Assembly (NCBI GenBank): GCA_030168595.1
Contig: CP115556.1
Coordinates: forward strand, 1,612,001 to 1,676,000
Source of the DNA: Methanomassiliicoccales archaeon LGM-DZ1
GTDB taxonomy: Archaea > Thermoplasmatota > Thermoplasmata > Methanomassiliicoccales > Methanomethylophilaceae
DNA: 64,000 nt
Reading direction: 5' to 3'
Shown here: in pieces, positions 39,218-51,500 of the stretch
Position numbering within the stretch: position 1 is the stretch's first letter
Layout: each line of letters opens with the position of its first letter
Program-made: the position numbers and the translations under genes
The notes under the pieces: model-generated
Databases searched by the model: none
Told to the model about the DNA's origin: nothing
Seen by the model: the letters and a program-made list of their open reading frames with translations, nothing else

Positions 39218-41320
39218 ATGATAGAATTCCTCAACCCAGAAGGAGTTGCCGTCATAGGCGCATCCGACAACCCCTCCAAACTAGGGGGGATGCTCGTCAA
39301 GAACATGCTGAACGCGGGTTACGACCCAGAGAAGCTCTACCCCATAAATCCCAAGGGAGGCATGATCCAGGGAGTAAAGGCGTACGCTTCCCTTGCCGAC
39401 GTGCCGGCCGACAGGAAGATCGACCTGGCCGTGGTCGCGGTGAAGAACACCTTCGTTCTCCAGGCCCTCAGGGACTGCGCGGCGCGCGGAGTGCACTGCA
39501 TGAGCATCCTCACCGCGGGGTTCAAAGAGGACTCCCCCGAGGGAGCGAAACTGGAGAAGGAGCTCCTGGCCGAGGCCAAGGCGAACGGCATCCGCATCTG
39601 CGGCCCTAACTGCTTCGGCGGCATGAACATCAGGAACCACGTCAACTACACGTTCTCGCACCTCCTCCCCCAGCCCGGGAACATCTCCATCATGTCCCAG
39701 TCCGGGGCCGTCGGGTCGTCCATCCTCGACTGGTCCTGCGCTAACGGAGTGGGGCTTGCCAACTTCGTGACCTTCGGGAACAAATGCGACCTCGACGAGG
39801 CCGACTTCCTGAAGTACTTCTCCGAGGATCCCAACACCAAGGTCATCGGGATCTACGCCGAGGGCATCGCGAACGGGGAGAAGTTCATCTCCGCGGTCGA
39901 GAACATGCCCGTGAAGAAGCCCATCGTCATCTTCAAATCGGGCAAGACCGCGGCCGGTTCCAAGGCCGCCTCGTCCCACACGGGGTCCATCGCGGGCTCG
40001 GACGCCGTCAACAACGTCGTCTTCAAGAAGCTCAACATCCACAGGGCATTCGACCTCGACGAGCTGTTCGACGCGCTCCTCGTGTTCTCCTGCTGCAGCC
40101 CCATGAAGCAGGACGGTATAGGCATCATCACCAACGCCGGCGGACTGGGCGTCATGTCCGCCGACGCCGCCTACAGCGCCAAATGCGTCAGGGCCGCCAA
40201 GCTCTCCGACGAGACCATCGCGGAGCTCCACAAGGTCCTTCCCAAGCTTGCCGGCGTCACCAACCCCATCGACATCAGGGGAGACGCGCAGCCTGAGGAC
40301 TTCGAGATCGCCATCAACACCGTCATGCAGGACAAGGACGTCGGCGGGCTCGTCATCATGGGGTCCCCGCTCGACACCGCCGACCTCGTCTCCGTCGCCA
40401 AGCTCCTCGTCAGGATCATGGACGACATCCCCTACCCGACGACGGTCTGCTTCGCCGGAGGGTCGAAGTGCGAGGAGGCCGATGCCATCCTCAGGAAAGG
40501 CAAGTTCCCGTGCTACCCCACCCCCGACAGGGCCGTCCGCGCCCTCGACATCCTCAGGCAGTACAACATCGGCCTGGACCAGGACAACGACGCCCTCAGG
40601 GTGCCCAAGGTCAACGGCCGCTCGAAGGTCAAGGCGGTCATCGACAGGGCCTACGCCGACGGAAGGCACACGCTCACCGAGTCGGAGGGCAAGGAGATCT
40701 TCAACGCTTACGGCATCCCGACCCCCGGAGAGGCCACCGTCAAGTCCGAGCAGGAGGCGGCCGAAGCCTGCAACAGGATCGGCTACCCGACCGTCATGAA
40801 GATCGTCTCCCCTGACATCCAGCACAAGACCGATGTCGGAGGCGTCGTCGTCGGCGTGGCCGACGAGGCCGCGGCCCGCGCCGCCTACAACAGGATCATG
40901 TCCTCCTGCAAGAAGAACGCCCCCAAGGCCCGCCTCGACGGCGTCTCCGTGCAGCAGATGGTCTCCGGGCAGGAGGTCATCCTGTCCATGATGAGGGACC
41001 CGCAGTTCGGTCCCGTCGTGTCCTTCGGGCTCGGCGGGATCTACGTCGAGATCCTCAGGGAGATATCCCAGATGCACGTCCCGATGTCGGAGCAGCAGCT
41101 CGAGGAGATGATCACCTCCACGAAGGCTTACAAGCTGCTCTCGGGCGCCAGGGGAATGCCCGTGGCGGACATCGACTCCATCAAGGACGTCATCAAGAGG
41201 CTCGTCCTCATCGCCCAGGAGAACCCCGAGATCACCGAGCTCGAGATCAACCCCGTGCTCGTGGGCCTCAAGGGCAAGGGCTGCTGGGCGGTCGACTGCC
41301 TCTGCAACCTGAAGCACTGA
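39218..41320 (+). CDS. acd: Acetate--CoA ligase (ADP-forming), fused alpha-beta
   Basis: 700 residues. The alpha part (about 1-460) has the CoA-binding fold with GVAVIGASDNPSK at the N-terminus, SQSGAVGSS, and the phosphohistidine segment SSHTGSIAGSD near residue 255; the beta part (about 475-700) is an ATP-grasp domain with MKIVSPDIQHKTDVGGV and FGLGGIYVEI. The enzyme interconverts acetyl-CoA (or another acyl-CoA), ADP and phosphate with acetate, CoA and ATP. ATG 39218 is used rather than ATG 39194, because the TATA element is centred 26 bp before it and the upstream frame would start within the promoter. Confidence 0.93.
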   Translation: MIEFLNPEGVAVIGASDNPSKLGGMLVKNMLNAGYDPEKLYPINPKGGMIQGVKAYASLADVPADRKIDLAVVAVKNTFVLQALRDCAARGVHCMSILTAGFKEDSPEGAKLEKELLAEAKANGIRICGPNCFGGMNIRNHVNYTFSHLLPQPGNISIMSQSGAVGSSILDWSCANGVGLANFVTFGNKCDLDEADFLKYFSEDPNTKVIGIYAEGIANGEKFISAVENMPVKKPIVIFKSGKTAAGSKAASSHTGSIAGSDAVNNVVFKKLNIHRAFDLDELFDALLVFSCCSPMKQDGIGIITNAGGLGVMSADAAYSAKCVRAAKLSDETIAELHKVLPKLAGVTNPIDIRGDAQPEDFEIAINTVMQDKDVGGLVIMGSPLDTADLVSVAKLLVRIMDDIPYPTTVCFAGGSKCEEADAILRKGKFPCYPTPDRAVRALDILRQYNIGLDQDNDALRVPKVNGRSKVKAVIDRAYADGRHTLTESEGKEIFNAYGIPTPGEATVKSEQEAAEACNRIGYPTVMKIVSPDIQHKTDVGGVVVGVADEAAARAAYNRIMSSCKKNAPKARLDGVSVQQMVSGQEVILSMMRDPQFGPVVSFGLGGIYVEILREISQMHVPMSEQQLEEMITSTKAYKLLSGARGMPVADIDSIKDVIKRLVLIAQENPEITELEINPVLVGLKGKGCWAVDCLCNLKH

Positions 41321-41334
41321 AACGAAACATTTTG

Positions 41335-41353
41335 GCCGGGGTCATCCCCCGGC
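41335..41353 (+). terminator. Terminator of acd
   Basis: GCCGGGG (41335-41341) and CCCCGGC (41347-41353) form a 7-bp stem with a 5-nt loop, followed by GATTTTC. The remainder to 41606 shows no gene. Confidence 0.6.
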
Positions 41354-41606
41354 GATTTTCACATACTCAGACCGCCTTCGGGCCGCGTCTGCTGTCCCTG
41401 TTGCGTGCCGGAAGCACGTTCGATGCAGGACTGTACAGGCAAAATGGTCTGTATCTTGCTCTCGGTCTGCAGGAACCGATCGATATCGATGTCTCTGAAT
41501 ACTTATTGCTGCCCGGCAGTTAATTCATAATGTGCCAGCATGCAGAAATCATGTCAGAATCGTTCAGTGCAGAATGCTGCTCTGCAGTCTCAGGGCCAGC
41601 GACTCT

Positions 41607-42281
41607 TCAGGCGGAGGAAAGAGACGTCCAGGATGCCATTAGGTGGATGGTCAGCCCGCTGGTCGAAAGCAGGTCTGAGACAGTCTGGCCGCTGCTGGTG
41701 CCTCCGCTGCTGATCACGGTCACGCCGTCGGTTCCGGTGAAAACATCATAGCAGCCTACCTCGTAGCCGCTGATAGCCAGAACCCATTGGTTCACAGAGT
41801 TTGAATCGCTGATGCTGTTGGTCAGTTCGTATTGCAGTTTGGGTGCATCCCTGTAGAGGACGATATCGCTGCTGTAGTTGCTGAATTTGAGCGTGACGGA
41901 TTTTATCCCTGCGCCGCTGTTGGCATTATCTGACTCATGGTCTATGGTGAAATATCCGTACAGGTAGGCACCCGGGTCTTCTCCGGTGTCCTTGTTAGAT
42001 TCTATGCTTATCGAATATCCGCCGTTCGCAGGTATGAGCTGGAATGATGTCGGCGTGGAATCAACGGCGCTCCAGTAATTTTCATTGAACGTCAGGCTTG
42101 AAGCTGTTGATGCATCGCCGCTCCCGGAGATCTCCAGAAAACTCAGGCCGATATAATCCGAGTTCACAGAGTTGCTGTTGTTGGTGACGCTGGATGTCAG
42201 GGCGTAAGCGGAGGGTATAGCTACAGCTGCCGCCAATACGATTGCAGCAACTGCAAGCAAACCCGTTGTCCTCCTGTTCAT
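41607..42281 (-). CDS. Secreted Ser/Asn-rich protein, unknown function
   Basis: 224 residues. A signal peptide is clear: MNRR, a hydrophobic run to about residue 25, and a SAYA cleavage-like end. The mature part is strand-rich and rich in Ser, Asn, Thr and Gly (YIGLSFLEISGSGDAS, YSISIESNKDTGE, AISGYEVGCYDVFTG), with potential N-glycosylation sequons such as NYS. No anchor is visible. It is transcribed divergently from the giant adhesin-like gene over a 310-bp AT-rich spacer, suggesting a related surface role. I do not recognise the family. Confidence 0.72.
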   Translation of the reverse strand: MNRRTTGLLAVAAIVLAAAVAIPSAYALTSSVTNNSNSVNSDYIGLSFLEISGSGDASTASSLTFNENYWSAVDSTPTSFQLIPANGGYSISIESNKDTGEDPGAYLYGYFTIDHESDNANSGAGIKSVTLKFSNYSSDIVLYRDAPKLQYELTNSISDSNSVNQWVLAISGYEVGCYDVFTGTDGVTVISSGGTSSGQTVSDLLSTSGLTIHLMASWTSLSSA

Positions 42282-42524
42282 TATTAACGCTCCTTTTCCG
42301 AATCCGCAAGAATCCTTACTCTGAGTAAAAGCGATTACTGCATTTCGATTTAAATTAGTATGATGGCTCAGCCGGTTCGATGGATTCTTTCCTCAGTTTG
42401 CGCTATCCGCATAGAAAGGGCAGGATGGATTTTCTTGATGAGCCGTACCTGATGCCTGCATATGCTTCGTTCATGTCTCTTCTTTATTGTGTTGCCCACG
42501 TTCAGGTGTTTGTATCAGGTTAAT

Positions 42525-42537
42525 ATTTTTATAAAAA
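42525..42537 (+). promoter_or_regulatory. TATA box of the giant adhesin-like gene
   Basis: TTTTTATAAAAAG, giving a predicted leader of about 30-40 nt; the 42282-42524 spacer otherwise holds only divergent promoter sequence. Confidence 0.55.
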
Positions 42538-42591
42538 GAAAGAACAACTTCTTCGTTCAACAGACGAGAGCAATCGCATATCTGGCACGGA

Positions 42592-45500
42592 ATGTTCATT
42601 ATGTCCAATTACAGTCGCAAGGCAACAGGAGTCGGAAGGATTGACCGTAAGAAGACGCTGTTCGCGCTTTTCGCTGTCATCATAATGCTGCTGTCATCCG
42701 CAGCGATCCTCGGCGGGAGCTCTGCTTCCGATGAAAGCTCCGGAAGCAGCAGTTCGGTGCATTCCATAACCTACTACGAAGATGAAGCGAGCCTCAACAG
42801 CAACACTAACGGAGTGACGGTGGAATACGACGGCATCGCATCCACCGAGTACAACCCGGCTTACAGCGATGTGTTCAAGAACTCAGGCTGGAGCAAGCTC
42901 AAGCTTAGCGAAACGACGAGCGTCGGTAGCATAACGTCCAAAACCGTTTCGAGTTACAAAATCAATGTTACTGTGCCTCTGAGTGAAGGTATAACACTGG
43001 ATCTTTCCGACTGGAAAATTTCCGGAACAATTACTGCTGCTAAAGCAGAGTTGTATAGCCGGTACCCGGGTTATTGTACTTCAAGTCCAACTGTTAGTAG
43101 TGACAATGTTATCACATATTCACCAGCTACTTACTATGATGGTAGCAAATACAGCGGAAACGCTACAGCCACTGCTACTATCACAATATCGCGCTTAACC
43201 ACGCCCTCGTCAATATCTGTGCCTTATGTTTTCTGCGGCTGGACTTCCGACGGTTCGGACCTGATCTACCCGGGAGATGTCGTTGACAAGAGCATAAGTA
43301 AGCTCTATGCGAAATGGGCCACGCCGGATGTGTTCCTGTATTCATCTCTTACGCCGGCTTCCGGAAGCACGCTCAGCGGCAAACCTGCATCGCCGACATA
43401 TGCCACATATATGCTTCCGATCAACAGCAACGGCGGATATACGAGTTACAGTTCGATACAGTATTCGGACGGCCGTACCGAGCCTACGATGTTCACCACG
43501 ATCTATGAGATCAACGGGGCGTTTCCAACCAATCTCAGTACTGGAACATACCGTTCCAACGATCCGGATGCCACTGTCAATTGGAATAAAACAGTATACT
43601 GTGATGGAGACGTGATCATCGACAGCGTGCATCTCAACTGCTCCGCCAGCGGAGACCACGGAGATCCTCATTATAGGAGTTATCCGCTGTTTGCGAATGG
43701 ACATCGCCTCATCCTCGGTACAGGCCTCGATGCCACCAGCGGATACCGGATGCAGGTCTTCGGGGGATTGAGCAGCGGGACACTGGATTCAGCTATCGAA
43801 ACAGGGAAATCCATCGTTTCATACGATGACGGTCCGAACGGTCTGAACGGGAAAATCTTCGACATAGGCACGTTCCTGATCGTCCACAGCGGAACATATT
43901 ACAGTATCGGGGCTGTGGGATGGTGCAATCTCGGCACATCTGGCAGTCCGCTCTCGTCATACATGGTGCTGAAAGGAGGAACCATAACCGACACTGTCGT
44001 CGGAGGAAGTTCGAGGACCATATGGGGCGCTGTCAACCGTTCTATATCCGACAGCAACAAAGACCAGCTTTTGGGAGGGACGTTCACATATGTCACCGGC
44101 GCCAAAATGACCGGGGACACCTGGGAAGAAAGCAAACTGGGCTATGCCAGCGTCGGCGATAACAGGACCGAGTCATCGATCCTCGAGGGCGGACCCGGAG
44201 GTTCGGGCGGCAAGGGGGCCGTGTACGGCGCGGCTCACACCTTCATCACTGATAAGGCCAAGCTGTGGGATGCTCAGGCCGGAGGAAGAAGAGGAGATTC
44301 CACTACCCAGTTCGCGTATATGGAGATCAGTGGCTCAGCTGTAATCAGCCATATAGCATGCGGTACCATCACCGACGGTAACAGCAGCTCCGGGAATCGT
44401 GACTCGGTCGGCAATGTCAAGATCGCCACCTATGACAATTGCAAGGTCGGGATGCTCTTCGGAGCAGGTTATGACACATGGGCGTACCCTAACTACACCA
44501 GTATGCTGAGCGGAACCATCGATGTTGAGATCAACGGCGGGACGATCGGCTATGTGTACGGCGGAGGCTACAGAGGTTCCGTAGGTACTTCATCCAGCAA
44601 TGTGGCCATCAAGGTCGCCGTCAACGGCGGGACGGTCCTCAAGGATGTCTACGGGGGCGGGAGGGGAGGAGTGGACAAGATCCTCCACAACGCAAGTACC
44701 GGGGCCAGGGAGGGCAGTTCCTCATATTGGAACTCCATGGGAAAATCCTATGTGTACGGCACGGTCAGCGTCCTCATCGCCGGCGGGACCGTCGGAGGCA
44801 ATGTGTACGGCGGCGGGGAATCGCTTCCCAGGCTGTCCGGTTACAACGCCGAGGGTGGCATCAATGTTGCATCGGTCATAGGCAGCACGAGCGTGACCGT
44901 CACCGGAGGGGAGATCAAAGGGAGCGTTTACGGAGCCGGAAAGGGAGTGACTATCGACAGTTTCTCCGCTCAATCTAATTCCGGCACTGTGACCTACTCT
45001 GGCACAGTTCCGGGGACGACCGACGGAGGGAACTATTCCCAATCATATGTCGTCAACAGTTCCGGGAATTACATTTGGCTCGACTGGTTCTCTGGATTCA
45101 CTCCCACATACGACACCAGCATCATTGAGAGGTACCTAGAGTTCGCCAAGGTCGAGGGGAGCTCCAGCGTCAACGTGTCCGGCGGGACCATAGGAGGAAG
45201 CGTCTACGGCGGCGGCGCATACGGAAGGATCACCGGAGATGCCAGGGTAGCGATCTCTGGAGGTTCCATCGGAGGAAGCGTCTACGGCGGCGCCATCGGC
45301 CACAGCGGGATCACCGCGGTGGAAGGAGACAGGTACATCGACGTCAGCGGGACCGCGACGATCACGGACAACATCTACGGCGGGACTGCGTACGGGAATG
45401 ACGGGGTCAGCGAAAAATTCGACGAATCCGATGCGACGATCTGCATTCAATCCGGCTCCATCGGGGGCTCCCTGTTCGGAGGAGGCTTCCAGGGAACCAC

Positions 45501-48500
45501 TTACGGTGATGTCAAGATATACATCGGATACAGGGTCAGCGATCATTTCAGGCTGGAAAGCACCGATGACAGGACAACCATAACCATAGGGGGATCTGTC
45601 TACATCGGGGGAGATGTAGGAGAGATCGGCGAGAACGATACTCCGTATACCCAGTACCTCGTCATGGGAGGAGGGAACCTCAGCATCTTCGGTGCATATT
45701 CCGACATCTCCATAAGCGGAAGCCTAATGGGCAGCGGGAACGCCTGCCTCACCAAGGGAAATACTGTCATCTACTGCGACCGTTTCATCAATCTCAGCGA
45801 GATGCATGCGATCCACCGTGCCACCACTGTCACCCTGTCCGGAACGATGATCACGCTGAAGGGAAGGGGGACTGTCGACGCTAATTCGGCGGATTCGCTC
45901 TATTCTCTGTTCATGATCGTCACGCTGCAGCTGAGGGATTCCTCGGTCATCACGCTCGACAGTGCGGTGGACGCCGTGACGGACTATTACAGCCAGAACA
46001 AGGACGGCAATCCGACCACTCCCTCGTCCCCTTCCAACAAGATCATCATCGGAAGCGGCAACTCGTTGACCATAAGGGGGGCCGGCAGCTACGGCTCCTC
46101 GTACGGCACCGTGTCCGGATACACCGTCCTGTCTGTCAGCAGCAGCGACGGCGGTTACGGGGTCTGCGTCCTCGGGAGCACCGCCTCCTCAGGAGGTTTC
46201 GTGGCCACCAGGAACGGTACCTATGTGCAGGCCGACTTCATGGACGTCTCGGATTACTGCAGATGCTGGTTCATCTCCGGTACCATCACGAGCGCCCAGT
46301 CGGTCAGGCTCAGCTACACGTCCGGAACGGCATCCGAATCCGTGGACTTCTCCATCATCAAACTGCGCTCCGATACCGTCCTCAGGTACATGGGAGGCTC
46401 CTTCGTAACGGCGAACACCGCTTACAGCCTGGTGGAGACCCCGTCGGAAACGAACCAGTTCGGTGTATCCATCGTCAGCAGCACCAGCTCCGAATCAGAA
46501 AGCGTGAATGTTGTGCCTCACGCATCCGATTCCAAAATCGGAACGATACTCCCGACTGATTCGCAGAACCCAACCCTCAGCGTCACCGTGAGCGGGATCT
46601 TCGGGGACGAATCGCACCACATCGGATACTGCACGATATACCTCCAGGAAGCGAGCGCCATCTCGTACGTCGGGGACGACGGCAGCGAATCTACCAGCTA
46701 CGTGCTCACCAACAGCATCCAGCTGACGGTCGAGATATACACCGAGGGCAGCGGGACCAATCTTGAGAATGATTCTGTCACCATCGGGGCCGTCCACGGT
46801 TCCGGTTCCGGGGACATCATGATACCCAGCAAGCTGAACGGCTACACTGTCGCCGTCGAAAGCGTCAGCTCCCCCGACGGATCGGGCTCGACGCTCACCA
46901 TCGCGGCCGAGATGAACCTCGACAACACCTCCGGATGGAGCAGCACGAGCAGCGCCTTCCAGATCAGCCCGTCTCTCGAAGGGAGCACCCTCGGGGAGCT
47001 CAACGGAGGATACACAGCCAGGCTGGTCTTCTCGGTCACAGGGTTCGACAGCACCGAGAGCGAGGTCTACACCGTGGTCCTGTCGCTGAGCTACGAGGGC
47101 ACCGTGAGAACGGTCACCGTCACGGTCACCGTCCAGGCGCTCGCCGATATCAACGTCACCTTCGTCGATATGAGGCAGGATTCCGAGGTCATCTACGCGT
47201 TCCCGTACGGAACGGTGATAACCGAGGCCGACTGCCCTCCGACACTTAGCAATTTCATCGGCTGGTACTATGAGTCGTCCTTCGAGAGCGTCTACAGCTA
47301 CAGCACTCCCCTGACCGCGGATACGACGCTGTACGCCAGGTACATGCTCACCGTCACCTTCGACAGCCAGGACGGGACCGTCGCGCAGATGTACGTGGCG
47401 GACAGCGAAGGAGGGACCCTCATCACCGCTCCTTCCGATCCTTCCAGGGAGGGATACACCTTCAGCGGATGGTACACCGAGAAGGACTGCATCAACAAGT
47501 GGGATTTCACCCTCGACAAGGTCGTCCGCAGCATGACCCTGTACGCAGGATGGGTCGGCCAGGACATCACCGTCACGTTCACGTACAACGGCACCCAGAT
47601 CACAGACTCAGGCACTGCTTACACGGCCACCGTTCAGTACGGTTCCGTGTTCGGAGTCCTGGACGAGGCCAAGTCCTCCGCAGAGCACAAGGACGTCACG
47701 ATACTGGCCGCCGCCGAGAGCATCCTCAGGACGAACTACCTCAACAACGGCGAGATGTTCATCCGCTGGCAGGCGGAGGTCTCGGACAGCGTGACCATAC
47801 CCATCTATGATGATACAACGGTCGACGTGAACGTCATCCCCAGGGTCGACGGCGCCATATCGTCGACGGTCAACCTCATCGCCGTCACCTCGGACGTCGC
47901 CCTGCAGGTCACCATGGACGGCAACTCCAGCGATCTCACCACGAATGTCTCCGCCCCGGTATCGTTCCTGGTGTACCCCGACAGCGATTCCTTGCTGTCA
48001 GACTCCTCAGGTTCCTATTGGGAGTTCGTTTTCAACCTCAACGATGCGACCCGCTCGGGATGGCTCCTCGCAGGCTGGTCCGAGTCGAAGGATGCTCAGC
48101 CCGACGATGATGACACCTATGGGAACGGAACCTCCGTGACCGTCAAGGTCTATGTCACGGACGCGAGCGGCAACGCGATCGACAGCCCGAACTACGAGAG
48201 GACCTACTATGCCGTGTGGGACCACATCCCGTACACGGTGACGATCATGGAGAGCTCCCACGGGACCATCGACGCTTATTACAACGGCGTGTCTGGGAGC
48301 ACTTTCACCGCATACTACGGCGACCGCATCTCCCTGAGGTTCACCCCGTACAGCGGCCAGGAGCTCGCCAGATGGGTCATCAGCGGAGAGGGGACGATCC
48401 CCGATGACCAGATAAGCTCGTCCAGCGCGACTCTGATCGTCACCGGAGACTGCGCCGTGTACGCCAACACCGTAGGGCCCCAGATCGTGCAGCTGTACGT

Positions 48501-51500
48501 GTCGTTCAACGGCGGAGAGCAGATCGACAGCCCGCCCCGCGCCATGCTCAGCACCGACGGCGTGACCGCCGCGGATAACGTCCAGGACGGCTTCTGGAAC
48601 ACGAGCAGGAACTGCTACCAGTACCAGATAATCACCGACACCGGCGACTACTACATCTGCCTCGAGGGAAAGAACGGGACGCTGTACAGCTTCGGCCAGA
48701 TCACCGTCGGCGTCAACGGGAACTCCCAATCGCTGGACGTCCTCACCGTCACCGACAATATCACGGATGCGGACGGGGGGCACAGCTCCGTCAGCGAGTA
48801 CATCTCGCCCGGATCGGATGTCAACCTGACGGTCCTCGCAGGGTACGGGTACAGCATCAGCTATGCCATCGGCAGCGGGGATGCCGTCGTGCTGGGGACC
48901 GGCTCGCCGGCCTCTACCGACACCCACCTGTCGTTCAACGTTCCCTCCGATACCGCAGCAGGCATCGTCCTGACCGGCACAGTGAAGGCTGCGTCTTACA
49001 CCCTGAACCTGCATCTCGTCTATGACGGGACCTTCAGGGACAGCAAGGCCTACTCTGTGCCCCAGGCGACGTACACGTCCTTCAAGTTCGGGACCTCCTT
49101 CTCCACAGTGATCCCGGCGGACAGCGAGATAACCAGCAGCTCCGGGACCACCCTGACCGATGACAGCTATGCGGTCGTCGCGTGGTACCTGACCCGCACG
49201 GTATCCGGTTCCACCGTCACCTATTCGGACCCCATCGCGGCCACCAGGACCTTCGACGCCGCCCTGCTCAACAGCACCGGCGTCATCGACCTGTGGTCCA
49301 GGATCATCGACATCACGAACGAGTACCAGGTCACGGTGGAAGAGAAGGTGATGAACGTCAACGGCGTTTACGAGTCTGTTTCCGGCTCTGTCGTCGCCCA
49401 TGCAGTGACCGAGGACACCTCGGGCACCGACTACAAGGATAAGATCTACTCCGGGACCTACGTCATCGGGGATTACAGCACCTTCAGCAGGAACATCAGC
49501 ATCTACGCCAAGGAAGCTGACCACGGAGATGGAACCCCCAGTTACACCATAAGCGGTAACGAGATGACGTTCACCCTGCCGTGGGGATATGCCATCCTCA
49601 TCGAATACGTAAGACCCAGCATCGCCGTGTCGTTCGATTTCGGCACCGGAACCGGGACCTCCGACATAACCGAAGCGTACTATGAACAGGGGATCTCTCT
49701 CCCCGATGCGACCCCGCCGGACAATTACACGTTCAGCGGATGGAGCGTTACCGTCGGCAGCAGGCAGTTCACGCTGAGCGCGGACGCCGGCACCTACACC
49801 GTCACATCGGAGGATGTCGAATCGTCCTCGATGGTGTTCACAGCCGTATACGAGCCTCAGACCGCATACACCCTGACGCTCGTCACCGAGATCGGGGCCT
49901 TCAGCAACGGATACTCCAGGATCTCGTTCACGGTCGGAGTGGGCGAGGATATACAGGGATACCTCAGCAGCACGCCCACGGTCGAGAGCGGCAGCCCGTA
50001 CACGTTCAGCAGATGGTCTCCGGCGACCGTCGCGGTGATGCCCGATAACGACCTGACCTATACCGCCGTCTGGACCATCAGGACCTACACCCTCACCTTC
50101 GCAGGTGTGCCGGTGGATGAGAACGGGACTTCCGTGGACCGCGTCAGCATCAGCGCCGCGGCCGACAAGGACACCTTCGTGAGCGGGAACTCCCTGCCCT
50201 ACAACACCCACGTGACCCTCACGATCAAGTTCGACACGAACTACACGCTGGGCTCCTTCTCTCCCTCTGCCTCGGTCATCGGGAGCGCGCCCTCCGAAAC
50301 CGGGACGAGGACATTCACCTGGTCGTTCTTCCTGACCCAGGACACAGATATCAAGATAACACCGGAATGGGCCGGCCTGGAGCTGCAGTTCTTCCTCGTG
50401 GGCACCGACGGGACCGTCACCCACGACACCTCGCTGGACATAGCCGTCCAGAGGTACGGGGATGCCAGCTTCTCGAAGTTCACCAGGGCCGGGTACACCG
50501 ACGGGAACGGGAACCTCGAGATCAAGTGGTACACCGACCGCGCATGCACCACCGAAGCGAACTGGGACGAGGCCTCCGGGAAATACACCGTGACAGGGGT
50601 CATGAGCTCGATGGCGTTCTACGCCAAGCCCGTGCCCAACACCTACACCGTGAAATACATCGATTCCGACGGAACCGAATACGGGACCCAGACGATGACC
50701 TATGATGTGCCGGCGCAGCTCTCCGGGTTCACGTATCCCGCTAAGGACGGTTACATCTTCATCGGATGGGAATACGGCTCCAAGTTCTACATCATCTACG
50801 ATGTCAAGGTGCTCAATCTGACTGACACGAACGGCGGCACGGCCGAGTTCGTCGCCGTCTGGGCGGAGATACCCAGCGTGGACGTCAAGTACGACGGCAC
50901 TGCGCATTCCGGATCGATCTCCGCGGACCACGGCACCGTCTACTACGGCACCGTCAACCTCACCGCCAGCAACTACGGGACCAGCGGGAGCACCACGCCC
51001 GTGGGCTATACCCAGGCAGGCACCTACACTACCTATTACTTCATCCTGTTGACCAACGAGAACAGCGGCGGCGTCGATAACCTCCACGGTTCCTTCGAAG
51101 TGAAGATCGAGAAGAGGGACGTCACCTTCACCTCCGGCAGCTCCGAGAAGAGCTGGGACGGCGAAGCTCTCACCGACCATACCGTCACGGTCTCAGGGGA
51201 CGGCCTCGCTTCCGGCGATACCGTCACCTATGATTGGACCGGGACGATAACCGATGTCGGGACTGCGGAGAACACCTTTACCGTGGTATGGAGCGGGGCA
51301 TCCCAGGACAACTACAACGTCACCGTGGCCTACGGGACGCTCGAAGTGCTGACCGCGTCCGGAGGCATCACGGTAAGCCCCACGTCGTACACCAAGACCT
51401 ATGGGGATGCGTCGTTCAGCCTGAACGCCAAGCCCACGCAGGAAGACTCTTCCGCGACCCTTACCTATGCGTCCGGCAACGAATCCGTCGTCACCGTGGA

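Noticed and set aside
44520-45510. Regular repeats resembling a CRISPR array.
   Set aside because: The spacing is irregular, the frame is kept throughout, and the units encode GGSVYGGG protein repeats.
48007-51180. Open frame of 1057 codons opposite the giant adhesin gene.
   Set aside because: It is a mirror of codon bias (Gly/Val/Asp-rich), with no start signals and a convincing repeat protein on the other strand.
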